64,000 nucleotides of DNA from E44-bin88 sp050123275. Its GTDB lineage: Bacteria > Chloroflexota > Dehalococcoidia > Dehalococcoidales > BS750m-G39. The translations under genes and the position numbers were made by a program. The DNA lies in contig JASFHK010000006.1 of assembly GCA_050123275.1 (NCBI GenBank), forward strand, positions 1-64,000. Direction: 5' to 3'. Every line of letters begins with the position of its first letter. The stretch's first letter is position 1. Below are positions 16,377 through 25,029 of this stretch, in pieces. Under the pieces are notes generated by a model. It ran no database searches, was not told where the DNA came from, and saw only the letters and a list, made by a program, of their open reading frames with translations.

Positions 16377-17714
16377 TTACTCCTTTTTCCTCAAATCCTT
16401 GAATCGTTTCGCCTTGGCGGCGTAGCGGGGCAGGGTGCCGTAGTCGTGGAACTCGAGGTTATAGCGCAGGCCGGTCTTCAGCCGCAGCTGCGGCGCCAGC
16501 TCCTGCTCGATGGCTTTGCCGTCGCGCTTGGAACCGGGGGCTATCTCCACCTTCAGCGTTATATCGTCGATGTCGCCTTTCTTGACGACAACGACCTCGT
16601 ACTCATCGCCCAGGCCGCTGATGCTCCTCACCACCTCCTCGATAGCCGTCGGTGCCAGCAATACCCCTTTGACCTTGGTGATGTCGTCGGCGCGGCCGAT
16701 AACGCCGCCTTTGAGCAGGCGGAAGGTCCGCCCGCACTCGCATCTTTCCACCGGGCTCCACTCGATGATGTCCTTGGAGTCGAACCTGATGCAGGGGTGG
16801 GCGAAGCGGTCGAAGGTGGTAACCACCATGCTGCCTTGCCGGCCCGGCTCGGTGATGGCGGCGCCGGTCTCGATATCCTCAATCTCGACGAGGTGGAAGG
16901 CGTCGAGAACGTGCAACCCGGACTGGGCCTGGCACTCGAAACCCCAGTGGCCGATTTCGGTGGCGCCGACTTGGTCGTAGACCTTGGCCCCCCAGGCTTC
17001 CTCCATACGTTTTTTGGTGGCGGGGACGCAGGCCCCCGGCTCGCCGGCGCAGGTTATTTTCCGGATAGACAAATCGCGGGCCGGGTCCATGCCCAGTTTT
17101 TTGCGGGCGCTGTCGGCCATACCCAGTATATAAGTCGGCGTCGCCATGAAAGCGGTGGCTTTCAGCTCCTTCATTTTGAGCAGCCTGGCCTCGGTGCCGA
17201 GCACGCCGCCGGGGACGACCTCGCAGCCTATTTTCTCGGCGGCATAGTGGCCCGCCCAGAAGGCGATGTTGATGCTGTAGCCGAAGGGCATGAACACCCG
17301 GTCGGTGTCGCGGTAGCCCTGGGAGTAGAGGGCGTAGGCCCATGACTCCGCCGACCACTCCCAGTCCTGCCAGGTTTCCGGGTGATAGACGGGCTGGCCG
17401 GTGGTGCCGCTGGTCTGGCGGTATTCCGTCACCTGCTCTAAAGGCACGGAAAGAACGGTGCCGTAGGGGAAAGGCTCTCTGGCCTGTGCTTCCCGGAGCA
17501 TTGCCTTCTCCGTTTTGGGGACTTTGCAAATGTCGTTGAGCGTTTTGATGTCGCCGGGCTCTAATCCGGCTTCCTTATAAAGACCGCGGTAGAACGGCGA
17601 GTTTCGGTAGGCCCAGTCGAGGATTATCTGGAACTTCTTCAGTTGGAACCGCCGCATCTTTTCGCGCGGCAATGTCTCCATGACCGGATTCCAGTACGGC
17701 GCCACTTTTTTCAT
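16377..17714 (-). CDS. PaaK-like phenylacetate-CoA ligase family enzyme
   Basis: This 445-residue AMP-forming acyl/aryl-CoA ligase activates a carboxylic acid as a CoA thioester in the cytoplasm. Motifs: the P-loop-like YRQTSGTTGQP near residue 98, GEPGACVPATKK, the ATEIGHWGFEC adenylate site, FDSKDII, and GRADDITKVKGVLL as the hinge. CERCECGRTF-like Cys residues (RCECGRTF) are typical of this subfamily. AAGGAGG stands before the ATG. It shares a strand with the EthD-like gene upstream and the 58-residue gene downstream. The true substrate cannot be read from sequence; aromatic acids are the family norm. Confidence 0.88.
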   Translation of the reverse strand: MKKVAPYWNPVMETLPREKMRRFQLKKFQIILDWAYRNSPFYRGLYKEAGLEPGDIKTLNDICKVPKTEKAMLREAQAREPFPYGTVLSVPLEQVTEYRQTSGTTGQPVYHPETWQDWEWSAESWAYALYSQGYRDTDRVFMPFGYSINIAFWAGHYAAEKIGCEVVPGGVLGTEARLLKMKELKATAFMATPTYILGMADSARKKLGMDPARDLSIRKITCAGEPGACVPATKKRMEEAWGAKVYDQVGATEIGHWGFECQAQSGLHVLDAFHLVEIEDIETGAAITEPGRQGSMVVTTFDRFAHPCIRFDSKDIIEWSPVERCECGRTFRLLKGGVIGRADDITKVKGVLLAPTAIEEVVRSISGLGDEYEVVVVKKGDIDDITLKVEIAPGSKRDGKAIEQELAPQLRLKTGLRYNLEFHDYGTLPRYAAKAKRFKDLRKKE

Positions 17715-17759
17715 GGCTACCTCCTTGTCAGAGACTATTTCACTCGCTTGGCGGCGGGA

Positions 17760-18068
17760 TTAATATACCTCTTCACCGGACAGGATGTGGAAGTCGGCTA
17801 CCTTCGTTTGCCATTTCTCCAAAAACTCCTGGAATTTGGGGGAGGGGGCGTCTTTCTGGTAGAAGTCAGCCAGGCTGGTCAGGTGCAAAATGCCCACATA
17901 TTGGTAGGGAATCTGGCCGCTGGCGGAGCCGGTTATTTTGACCAATTCGAACTTCTTGGCCGCGGACAGGCTTTCCAGCAGGGGGCCTTTCTCATTCTTG
18001 ACATAATCCTGGTATGCCTCGTCGGTGACGTCTTCCTTCAGGTTATAGAGGATGATTTCTTTAGCCAT
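17760..18068 (-). CDS. EthD/REDY-like dimeric alpha-beta barrel protein
   Basis: The 102-residue protein starts with a beta strand (KEIILYNLKEDV) followed by an acidic helix (VTDEAYQDYVKNEKGPLLESL), the pattern of small ferredoxin-like dimeric alpha-beta barrel proteins such as EthD or HapK. Such proteins often accompany degradation pathways without a clear catalytic role. GAAGGAGG precedes the ATG. It lies 45 bases upstream of the PaaK-like gene on the same strand, so it is likely the first gene of that operon. Confidence 0.65.
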   Translation of the reverse strand: MAKEIILYNLKEDVTDEAYQDYVKNEKGPLLESLSAAKKFELVKITGSASGQIPYQYVGILHLTSLADFYQKDAPSPKFQEFLEKWQTKVADFHILSGEEVY

Positions 18069-18199
18069 TTTCTTGCCTCCTTCTAGCCGGTTATCTTAAC
18101 TGCTATCATATCACAGATACGGGGGTTTTCCGCCGCTACCGGTAGGGGGATTTGACAAAATGCTTTATAATAGCCACATAACGGACAGGAGGTAAGTGC

Positions 18200-19000
18200 A
18201 TGACGACCATAGTCGAGTTCAAAAGCTACGGGGAGGAGCTGGAGCAGAAACTAAAGCTGAGGACATCGCCGGTAGCGGTGAAGATGCTGAAAGAGGAGTC
18301 GGAGATTCCGCCGGAAGCCGTCCGACCCAAGCGCGACCGCGGTCATCACCTTGCCCAGTGTCAGGTCTTTGCCCTCACCCGCCGCAAGGGCGAGACGATA
18401 GCCATGCTCAAAGAGGACAACTGGTGCTGGGCGCCTTTAATCGGCTACGGGCTGGTGGAGCCTTTCAACGAAAAGACCATTTCTCCTCTGTACTACATCG
18501 TGGAAAACATGGATGCGGCCCGGAAGATGCTGAAGACTTTTCCCCGTTTCGAACAAGGTGAGTATATCGGTATCCTTACCGCCCCGCTGCAGAAAGCCAG
18601 CTTTAAGCCCGACCTGGTGCTTATCTATTCCAACCCCGCCCAGCTGCGCAGCATGCTGCTGGCCACCAAGTATAAAAAGGGCGAGCTGGTCAGGTCCGAG
18701 TTCGACCCCATCGATTCCTGCGTCTATTCCATCGTGCCCGTCATCCAGAGCGGTCAGTACCGCATCACGCTGCCCGACCCCGGCGAGTACGAGCGGGCGA
18801 TGACCGGAGAAGACGAGATAATCTTTTCCGTGCCCGCCGCTAAGATGAAAGAGCTGATGGACGGGTTGAAGTTTTTCGAGGGGATAAAGCTGAGCTATAC
18901 CGACTTGAGCATGCAAATGACGCCCGATTTTCCCCAGCCTCCGTTCTACCAGGAGCTTTTCCAGAAGTGGGGATTGGACGCCCCGCCCCAAAAAGACTAG
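18200..19000 (+). CDS. DUF169 family protein
   Basis: The 266-residue cytoplasmic protein belongs to the DUF169 family, recognisable by KLRTSPVAVKML near the N-terminus, HHLAQCQVFALTRRKGE with a conserved Cys, a WCW motif, DLVLIYSNPAQ and DSCVYSIVP. The function of DUF169 is not established. Members are frequent in anaerobes beside metabolic genes. AGGAGG precedes the ATG. A second paralogue lies at 34895-35641. It is upstream of the corrinoid-methyltransferase pair, which has its own promoter. Confidence 0.82.
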   Translation: MTTIVEFKSYGEELEQKLKLRTSPVAVKMLKEESEIPPEAVRPKRDRGHHLAQCQVFALTRRKGETIAMLKEDNWCWAPLIGYGLVEPFNEKTISPLYYIVENMDAARKMLKTFPRFEQGEYIGILTAPLQKASFKPDLVLIYSNPAQLRSMLLATKYKKGELVRSEFDPIDSCVYSIVPVIQSGQYRITLPDPGEYERAMTGEDEIIFSVPAAKMKELMDGLKFFEGIKLSYTDLSMQMTPDFPQPPFYQELFQKWGLDAPPQKD

Positions 19001-19004
19001 GCTA

Positions 19005-19038
19005 TTGACTTTTGGGGCGAGCGGAAGTATACTCGCCC
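19005..19038 (+). promoter_or_regulatory. Promoter with embedded inverted repeat ahead of the corrinoid gene
   Basis: TTGACT (19005-19010), a 17-base spacer and TATACT (19028-19033) form a strong promoter 70 bases upstream of the corrinoid-protein start. GGGCGAG (19015-19021) and CTCGCCC (19032-19038) form a 7-bp inverted repeat with a 10-base gap that covers the -10 box, as an operator would. Confidence 0.6.
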
Positions 19039-19107
19039 TAATTACACCTTTTGCACCTTCTCATTCTAGCTCGGGTTTAATCAATAATAAAGTAAGGGGA
19101 TATACTT

Positions 19108-19740
19108 ATGCCTAAAGACTTTATTGGATTGTTAGCCGATTTAGAAGAAGAGGAGGTCATCAAGCTAACCCGGCAAAGACTCGAAAACGGCGACGAAGCG
19201 CTGGCTATCCTGGAGGATAGCCGCAAAGCCATGGAACTAGTCGGCAACCGCTTTGCCGAAGGTGAGTACTTCATCCCCGAGCTCGTCTACTCCGGCGAGC
19301 TGCTCAAACAGATAACCGAACTGGTTAAACCCCACCTCGTCCAATCCGGCGACACCAAGACCCTGGGTAAAGTGGTCATCGGCACCGTCGCCGGCGACAT
19401 CCACGATATCGGCCTCAACATCGTCGAGTTCATGCTTAATGTTAACGGTTTCCAGGTCTATAACCTGGGCGTTGACGTTCCCGTTGACAAGTTCGTCCAG
19501 GCCATGAAGGAGACCTCGGCGCCGGTGCTGGGTTTGAGCGGCTTTTTGACCCTCGCCTTCGATTCCATGAAAGACACGGTGGAGGCCCTGGAGACGGCCG
19601 GAATCAGGGGCAAGATGAAAGTCATGATTGGCGGCGGCCAGATGGATGACGAGGTCATGAAATACGCCAGGGCCGATGCCTACGGTAAGGATGCCATGGC
19701 GGCGGTGGCGCTAGCTAAAAAATGGATAGGTGGCAATTGA
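19108..19740 (+). CDS. Methyltransferase corrinoid protein (MtaC/MtbC type)
   Basis: The 210-residue protein has an N-terminal four-helix cap domain (residues 1-85) and a C-terminal Rossmann cobalamin-binding domain. The signature GDIHDIG at 96-102 provides the His that binds cobalt from below; LGVDVP, LSGFLTLAFDSM and IGGGQ complete the site. It would carry a methyl group between a donor and tetrahydrofolate or CoM-like acceptors. The next gene, a UroD-type methyltransferase, starts 2 bases after its stop, the arrangement of two-component methyltransfer systems. Confidence 0.92.
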   Translation: MPKDFIGLLADLEEEEVIKLTRQRLENGDEALAILEDSRKAMELVGNRFAEGEYFIPELVYSGELLKQITELVKPHLVQSGDTKTLGKVVIGTVAGDIHDIGLNIVEFMLNVNGFQVYNLGVDVPVDKFVQAMKETSAPVLGLSGFLTLAFDSMKDTVEALETAGIRGKMKVMIGGGQMDDEVMKYARADAYGKDAMAAVALAKKWIGGN

Positions 19741-19742
19741 CG

Positions 19743-21071
19743 ATGGAAAAGAAATGGGAAGAGCTGTCCTGGGAGGAAAAGCGGGAGGAGCGGTTCAAGC
19801 GGTGGCTGGAGCAGGATATAAAGTTCGTCAGCCCTGAAGCGGAAAAGCTGTATAAAGCCAGGATAACCCGCTTCGTTAAAGCCATCAAGCTGGAGGAGCC
19901 CGACCGCGTGCCGGTTATGCTGCCGGCGGCTTTTTACCCGGCCCACTATTCCGGCTACACACTGAAAGACGTCATGTACGACTACGACTTGCTCAAAAAG
20001 TCGTGGTTGAAGTTTATGAACGAGTTCGGCGACATGGACTCTTTCGGCGGCCCCGGGCTCGTTTTCCCCGGCAGGGTGGTGGACATGATCGACTACAAGC
20101 TGATGAAGTGGCCCGGGCACGGTCTGGCCGATGACAGCCAGAGCTACCAGTTCGTCGAAGGCGAATATATGCCCCCCGATGAATACGACGACCTCATCAG
20201 GGACCCCGCCGATTTCCTGATGAGGTTCTTTTTACCCCGCTCCGTGGGCGCTTTGGCTCCCTGGAGTAAAATGGGCCCGATGACGGCCTTTGTCGGCATA
20301 CCGGTATGGTACATAAGCCAGTTCGGCAACCCCGATATCCGTAAGGCCTACCAGACACTGCTCGAAGCCGGTCTGGAATGTAATAAATGGATGGCGGCCG
20401 TCGACGAGGTCAGCCAGGCGGCGCTGGCCGCCGGTTATCCCTCCATCTGGGGCGGCATGAACGGCGCTCCTTACGATTTCATCGGCGATATGCTGCGGGG
20501 GACGGCCGGGGTAATGATGGACATGTTCCGCCGTCCCGATAAGCTGAAGGAGGCAATGGCCAGGCTGGTGCCCATCGCTATCAACGAGACGGTGAGCATG
20601 GCCGATAACTTTAGCTGCCCGATTATATTCATGCCGCTGCACAAGGGCACGGGCGGCTTCATGTCCAACAAGCAGTTCGAGGAATTCTACTGGCCCACCT
20701 TCAAAGAGGTTATGCTGGGCATCATCAACGAAGGCCTGGTGCCGATACCTTTTGCCGAGGGTGACTACGAGCCGCGGCTGGAGATTATCAAGGATATGCC
20801 CCGCAGTGCGGTGACCTGGTATTTCGAGCGCATGGACATGGCCAGGGCCAAAAAAATACTGGGCGATACCGCCTGCATTGCCGGCAACGTGCCGGTATCG
20901 GTGCTGTGCACCGGGACGCCCCGGGAAGTCAAGGAACAATGCCGTCGGCTCATCGAGAGCTGCGCCGAGGGCGGCGGTTACATACTGACGGGCAGCGCCG
21001 GCGTGGAGGAGGGCGACCCGGATAATCTGCGCGCCATGATGGAGGCAGCTAAAGAGTATGGGGCGTATTAG
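19743..21071 (+). CDS. Uroporphyrinogen-decarboxylase-family methyltransferase
   Basis: The start is ATG at 19743, just after the corrinoid gene's stop; an earlier in-frame ATG overlaps that gene and lacks a ribosome site. The 442-residue protein has the UroD/MtaA TIM-barrel fold (EPDRVPVMLPAAF near the N-terminus, GTGGFMSNKQFEEFYWP, late GNVPVSVLCTGTPREVKE and ILTGSAGVEEG). The Zn-binding HxC signature of MtaA is not obvious (AEGDYEPRLE stands in its place), so the donor substrate may differ from methanol or methylamines. It is paired with the corrinoid protein for methyl transfer, probably demethylation. No corrinoid activator (RamA) is nearby. Confidence 0.85.
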   Translation: MEKKWEELSWEEKREERFKRWLEQDIKFVSPEAEKLYKARITRFVKAIKLEEPDRVPVMLPAAFYPAHYSGYTLKDVMYDYDLLKKSWLKFMNEFGDMDSFGGPGLVFPGRVVDMIDYKLMKWPGHGLADDSQSYQFVEGEYMPPDEYDDLIRDPADFLMRFFLPRSVGALAPWSKMGPMTAFVGIPVWYISQFGNPDIRKAYQTLLEAGLECNKWMAAVDEVSQAALAAGYPSIWGGMNGAPYDFIGDMLRGTAGVMMDMFRRPDKLKEAMARLVPIAINETVSMADNFSCPIIFMPLHKGTGGFMSNKQFEEFYWPTFKEVMLGIINEGLVPIPFAEGDYEPRLEIIKDMPRSAVTWYFERMDMARAKKILGDTACIAGNVPVSVLCTGTPREVKEQCRRLIESCAEGGGYILTGSAGVEEGDPDNLRAMMEAAKEYGAY

Positions 21072-21093
21072 TGGCTTCTGTGTGGACGTTCGG

Positions 21094-21110
21094 CTTATAC
21101 AAGGTATAAG
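21094..21110. repeat. Short inverted repeat after the methyltransferase gene
   Basis: CTTATAC and GTATAAG face each other across 3 bases, 23 bases after the stop codon and upstream of the promoter at 21167. It may be an operator; no T-run follows, so a terminator is unlikely. Confidence 0.35.
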
Positions 21111-21166
21111 TTTAGCTTTTAGCCGTTTGGCGAAAATGACCGGGTGGCATATTGTTTTGCGAACTA

Positions 21167-21194
21167 TTGACAAGAGGACTAATGGGAGTATAAT
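21167..21194 (+). promoter_or_regulatory. Strong consensus promoter for the ABC transporter operon
   Basis: Perfect TTGACA (21167-21172) and perfect TATAAT (21189-21194) are separated by 16 bases. Transcription from here would give a leader of about 175 bases before the binding-protein gene. Confidence 0.75.
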
Positions 21195-21322
21195 TGGGCT
21201 TAGCTCAACTCATGTGCCTTCGCGGAAAAATAGCGTTCTCGGAATCCCCCCTTGAACCAGTCAAAGCAGATAATTATGCTCTTAAATTTAGCTCTTTTTT
21301 GTATAAAGGAAAGGAGGCCGTT

Positions 21323-21368
21323 ATGACGTAATGGTGCTATGACCTGTGGACAATCCAAAAGGAGGTAA
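21323..21368 (+). promoter_or_regulatory. Chain of three coupled mini-ORFs in the transporter leader
   Basis: AAGGAGG at 21311-21317 precedes ATG-ACG-TAA (21323-21331). Its stop overlaps a second start (TAATG) for ATG-GTG-CTA-TGA (21331-21342), whose stop region overlaps a third start (ATGA) for a 9-residue peptide MTCGQSKRR (21339-21368). The last stop lies inside the ribosome-binding region of the binding-protein gene, which starts at 21378. It could work as translational coupling or attenuation, or be chance. Confidence 0.4.
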
Positions 21369-21377
21369 ATTTTAGCT

Positions 21378-22937
21378 ATGAAAAGGCTTTTACTTATTCC
21401 TCTTGTGATTATCCTGATTGCCGGAATGTGCTGCGTCGGCGGGTGTGGAGATGAAGGGCCGGAGCCCGGCAGCGTCCTGCGTGTCGCCGAGAAATCCTTC
21501 GCTTACGAGACCTTTGACTACATTGAAGGTGAGTCATTTTTCGGCTGGTGTCTGTACGACCCGCTGATAACCTGGGACGAGAACCTCGATTTCGTTCCGG
21601 CTATTGCCAAAGACTGGTCGGTGAGCGAAGACGGGTTGACCTGGACCTTCGATATCCGCGACGATGTGTACTTCCACAATGGTGACAAGGTTACCTCAGC
21701 TGACGTCCTGTTCTCCATAGAGCACATGCAAGACCCCGATTCGACGAATCCCTGGTCTCCTTGGTTGAGCTACAACTTCGATTCCCACTACTGCGCGGAT
21801 GAATATACTTACGTCTATAAGACTGTGAAGCCTGAGCATCCGCTGGCAATGAGTTTTGCGTCCACAAGGATTTTGCCCAAGGACTATATTGAGACCAACG
21901 GATGGGACTATTTCAAGGAGCACCCCATCGGCAGCGGACCCTGGGAGTTCGTCGAGTTCGTTTCAGGTGACCATATTAAGATGGTAGCTAACGCGGAACA
22001 CTGGCGCACGCCGCCTCATTTCGAGACGCTCATGTGGTATGTGGTTCCCGAGGAAGCCACCATGGTTGCCATGCTCAAGCGAGGCGAGCTTGACCTTATC
22101 ACCGGTGTTACTCTTGACCGGGCTATCGAGCTGGGAGAAGAGGGTTATCGGACGATAGAGGCTACCGTACCTTCTGGTTCTAACGTTATTTTCCCCGGAA
22201 CCTGGATGACGGATAGCCCGACGGGGGATATAAGGGTCCGCCGGGCTATGGCGGCGGCTATAGACTACGAGGAAATCTGCGATACCTTTTTCCATGGTTA
22301 TGCCGAACCGGGCGGACGCTTCTTCCACTATCCGGGTATGTACGGCTGGGACGATGACTGGGAGGCCGAGCAGTACGACCCGGCTCTGGCGGCATCGTTG
22401 CTGGCTGACGCCGGCTATCCGGACGCCTTCGATGATCCGGTAATCCAGATATACGTCCAGGTCGGCACCGGATATACGCCTGAATTATTCCAGATACTGC
22501 AGAGCTACTGGGCAGAGGCCGGCATCGAGACCAATATAAATATGGTCGATGCTTTTGAGATGCTTGGCCTGTTCTTCTTCGGCTCAGTCGATCCGGAGGG
22601 CGATAATATCGGTGCCATTATCCCCTGGGTCTATGGCAACAACTGGCCCACCAACGTCTATCACTCAAAGAATATGTACTGCCCTGGTGGCGCACACAGC
22701 ACCAGTAACGACGCGCATGCGGAGGAGCTTTTCTATAAAGCGGTCAATGAGCCTGACCCCGATTTGTGCGAGCAGTACTACTCCGAGTTCCTGGCCTACG
22801 CACATGATGAAATGTTCATCAACTTCGGCATCTGTTTGTCGTATGACCTGATGGTCGCGTCAGACAAGATAGGCGACCTTGGCTGGGCTAGGTGGATGAG
22901 CGTATACGACGCTTTCGCGGACATCTCGCAGAAGTAA
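21378..22937 (+). CDS. ABC transporter substrate-binding lipoprotein, family 5
   Basis: The 519-residue protein has a lipoprotein signal (hydrophobic residues 4-17, lipobox VGGC with Cys23), so it is anchored on the outer face of the membrane. The mature part is an SBP_bac_5 (oligopeptide/dipeptide/nickel class) fold: LRVAEKSFAYETFDY, LTWTFDIRDDVYFHNGDKVTSADV, VRRAMAAAIDYEEI. It captures the substrate for the two permeases and two ATPases downstream. The start has AGGAGG 12 bases upstream, rather long spacing. Substrate identity is not readable from sequence; peptides are only the default for this family. Confidence 0.92.
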   Translation: MKRLLLIPLVIILIAGMCCVGGCGDEGPEPGSVLRVAEKSFAYETFDYIEGESFFGWCLYDPLITWDENLDFVPAIAKDWSVSEDGLTWTFDIRDDVYFHNGDKVTSADVLFSIEHMQDPDSTNPWSPWLSYNFDSHYCADEYTYVYKTVKPEHPLAMSFASTRILPKDYIETNGWDYFKEHPIGSGPWEFVEFVSGDHIKMVANAEHWRTPPHFETLMWYVVPEEATMVAMLKRGELDLITGVTLDRAIELGEEGYRTIEATVPSGSNVIFPGTWMTDSPTGDIRVRRAMAAAIDYEEICDTFFHGYAEPGGRFFHYPGMYGWDDDWEAEQYDPALAASLLADAGYPDAFDDPVIQIYVQVGTGYTPELFQILQSYWAEAGIETNINMVDAFEMLGLFFFGSVDPEGDNIGAIIPWVYGNNWPTNVYHSKNMYCPGGAHSTSNDAHAEELFYKAVNEPDPDLCEQYYSEFLAYAHDEMFINFGICLSYDLMVASDKIGDLGWARWMSVYDAFADISQK

Positions 22938-22974
22938 CAACTAGGGCCGCCCCGGTTCCGCAGGGTTAGTTAAC

Positions 22975-23013
22975 GGAGTTCCGGAGGGTGTTTGCCCACC
23001 CCCCCGGAACTCC
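22975..23013 (+). terminator. Strong hairpin after the binding-protein gene (attenuator or mRNA stabiliser)
   Basis: GGAGTTCCGG pairs with CCGGAACTCC, and an inner GGGTG/CACCC stem caps a 6-base loop. No T-run follows, so full termination is unlikely. Hairpins in this position commonly protect or partly terminate the mRNA so that binding protein exceeds permease. Confidence 0.55.
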
Positions 23014-23115
23014 CGAAAAGCGCATAAGCGGTTAAGTGTTCATATGGCCGGCACGTGAGGCGAGTGATGTGCCCGGCAGAGTGCCTTATAGCACGTGGGT
23101 CTGGTTATTAATTAT

Positions 23116-23180
23116 AGAAAGGCTTAAGAATATATGGGCATATGATATGCCGAAAACACAAGTGCATTCCCAGCCTTTCT
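23116..23180. repeat. Inverted repeat with inner palindrome ahead of the first permease
   Basis: AGAAAGGCT (23116-23124) pairs with AGCCTTTCT (23172-23180). Between them lies GGCATAT-G-ATATGCC (23137-23151), a 7-bp palindrome. The structure ends about 22 bases before the permease start, so it may affect its translation. Confidence 0.4.
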
Positions 23181-23202
23181 AACTAATTAAGGAAGACAGC
23201 GG

Positions 23203-24126
23203 ATGGCGCGTTTTATCATAATTCGACTGCTTCAGTCGTTTGTGGCCCTCATCGGTATCTCGATATTAATCTTTGTTCTGGTCCGTGTTTCGGGAGACCC
23301 CTCGGACTTGTACCGGACCAGTATGACTTCAGAGGAAGATATAGCCCGCATCAGACACAATCTGGGGCTGGATAAGTCATGGCCGGAACAATACTGGATT
23401 TTCATCACCGATCTGGCCCAGGGTGACCTCGGCGAATCACTGGTCAGGCACCGTCCGGTGACCGAAATGATTATGGAGAGGCTGCCCAACACTCTGTCGC
23501 TAGCCGCCGCTTCTTTCTTTGTGAGCATGCTGCTGGCGCTTTTTTTGGGGATTCTGGGGGCGACCCGGCGCGATACCTTCCTGGATAACGGGGTGAAGTT
23601 TATCGCCGTCCTGGGGCAGGCGCTGCCCGGTTTCTGGGTAGCCATTATGGCCATCCTGGTATTTTCCGTCTATTGGCAGATATTCCCGGCTTCGGGAACG
23701 GGTAGCTTTATGCATTATGTGCTACCCGTAGCCACCATTGCCTTTTTCCTACTGCCGGGTATGATGCGTCTGGTTCGTTCCAGTATGCTGGACGTTCTCG
23801 ATAGCGACTACATCAAGATGGCCCGCATCAAGGGATTGCCGGAGCGGGTAATCGTCTGGAAACACGCCTTAAGGAACGCCTTGATTGCGCCGCTGACGGC
23901 GGCGGGTATGTTGTTCGCTATGCTGATTACCGGCGCTGTAGTTACCGAGCAGGTTTTTGCCTGGCCCGGAATAGGGAGGCTAAGCCTCGAGGCGTTGTGG
24001 GCCCGCGATTTCCCGATAGTGCAGGGTATTACCCTGATGGTAGCCGTTGTGGTTCTCTTTATAAACCTGTTGGTGGATATCCTGTATGCCTATATTGACC
24101 CACAGATACGATACCAGCAAATGTAG
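23203..24126 (+). CDS. ABC transporter permease (DppB/OppB type)
   Basis: This 307-residue inner-membrane protein has the N-terminal MARFIIIRLLQSFVALIGISILIF helix start and about six membrane helices. The EAA-loop region reads ARIKGLPERVIVWKHALRNAL, which contacts the ATPases. It forms a heterodimeric channel with the next gene product. GGAAG precedes the start. The large gap from the binding-protein gene contains two structured repeats. Confidence 0.93.
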   Translation: MARFIIIRLLQSFVALIGISILIFVLVRVSGDPSDLYRTSMTSEEDIARIRHNLGLDKSWPEQYWIFITDLAQGDLGESLVRHRPVTEMIMERLPNTLSLAAASFFVSMLLALFLGILGATRRDTFLDNGVKFIAVLGQALPGFWVAIMAILVFSVYWQIFPASGTGSFMHYVLPVATIAFFLLPGMMRLVRSSMLDVLDSDYIKMARIKGLPERVIVWKHALRNALIAPLTAAGMLFAMLITGAVVTEQVFAWPGIGRLSLEALWARDFPIVQGITLMVAVVVLFINLLVDILYAYIDPQIRYQQM

Positions 24127-24138
24127 AGATATAAAAAG

Positions 24139-25029
24139 ATGGCGACAGCAGGATCTATAGATATCGATAAGCTGACAAAGCGGGCACGACCGAAGCGGAT
24201 TTTCTTCCAATGGACCTTCATTCTCCCGGTGATTGTGTTGCTCGTAATGGTGATTCTGGCTATATTCGCTCCTCTGCTGACGCCTTACGACCCGGTGGTG
24301 GGCGAGTTGAAGGAAAGGCTTATGCCGCCCTTCTTTATGGATGGGGGTAGCACCTCTCATATCCTGGGGACAGACCAGATGGGCCGTGATATACTGGGCC
24401 GTATCATCTACGGCGCCCAGATTTCGCTCAGTATCGCGGTAATGGTTATATTTATCACCAGTAGCATTGGAACGATACTGGGTATAGTATCGGGATATAT
24501 GGGAGGGCGTACCGACGCCTTTTTGATGCGAATAACCGATATAAGTCTGGCCTTCCCCGCGATTCTAATAGCAATACTCTTGGCCGCTACCCTTGGGCCT
24601 GGTTATTGGACCGTTGTTATCGCGTTGTCTTTTCTCGGTTGGGCTCCCTACGCCCGCTTGATTCGGGGAGAAGCCTTGAAACTACGTGAGGCGGACTTTG
24701 TGGCTCAGGCTCGCATCATCGGCGCTTCCCCGATAAGAATTATGGGTAGACATATTTTCCCCAATATTATCAATCCTTTAATAGTAATGGTGACGCTCTC
24801 GGTGGGTATGGTTATCCTGACCGAGGCTATTCTAAGCTATATTGGTGCCGGCATCCCGTATCCGAATCCATCCTGGGGGGCGATGGTAGAGGAGGGTAGA
24901 CCTTATATCGATACTGCCTGGTGGATATCCTTCTTCCCCGGGCTGGCTATCGGCCTGGTGGTGCTGGCGGGCAACTTCCTGGGCGATTGGCTGCGCGATA
25001 AGCTGGACCCGAGGTTGAGGCAGATATGA
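24139..25029 (+). CDS. ABC transporter permease (DppC/OppC type)
   Basis: This 296-residue permease has an N-terminal cytoplasmic stretch and a first membrane helix near residues 29-52, followed by LLTPYDPV, the OppC-N domain mark. GTDQMGRDILGRIIYGAQISLSI is characteristic of the DppC family, and the EAA-loop reads ARIIGASPIRIMGRHIFPNI. The ribosome site before its ATG is weak. Its stop overlaps the next gene's start by 4 bases. Confidence 0.93.
   Translation: MATAGSIDIDKLTKRARPKRIFFQWTFILPVIVLLVMVILAIFAPLLTPYDPVVGELKERLMPPFFMDGGSTSHILGTDQMGRDILGRIIYGAQISLSIAVMVIFITSSIGTILGIVSGYMGGRTDAFLMRITDISLAFPAILIAILLAATLGPGYWTVVIALSFLGWAPYARLIRGEALKLREADFVAQARIIGASPIRIMGRHIFPNIINPLIVMVTLSVGMVILTEAILSYIGAGIPYPNPSWGAMVEEGRPYIDTAWWISFFPGLAIGLVVLAGNFLGDWLRDKLDPRLRQI

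Noticed and set aside
18152..18171. TTGACA and TATAAT before the first DUF169 gene
   Set aside because: The boxes are only 8 bases apart, too close for one promoter; only one of them can be used.
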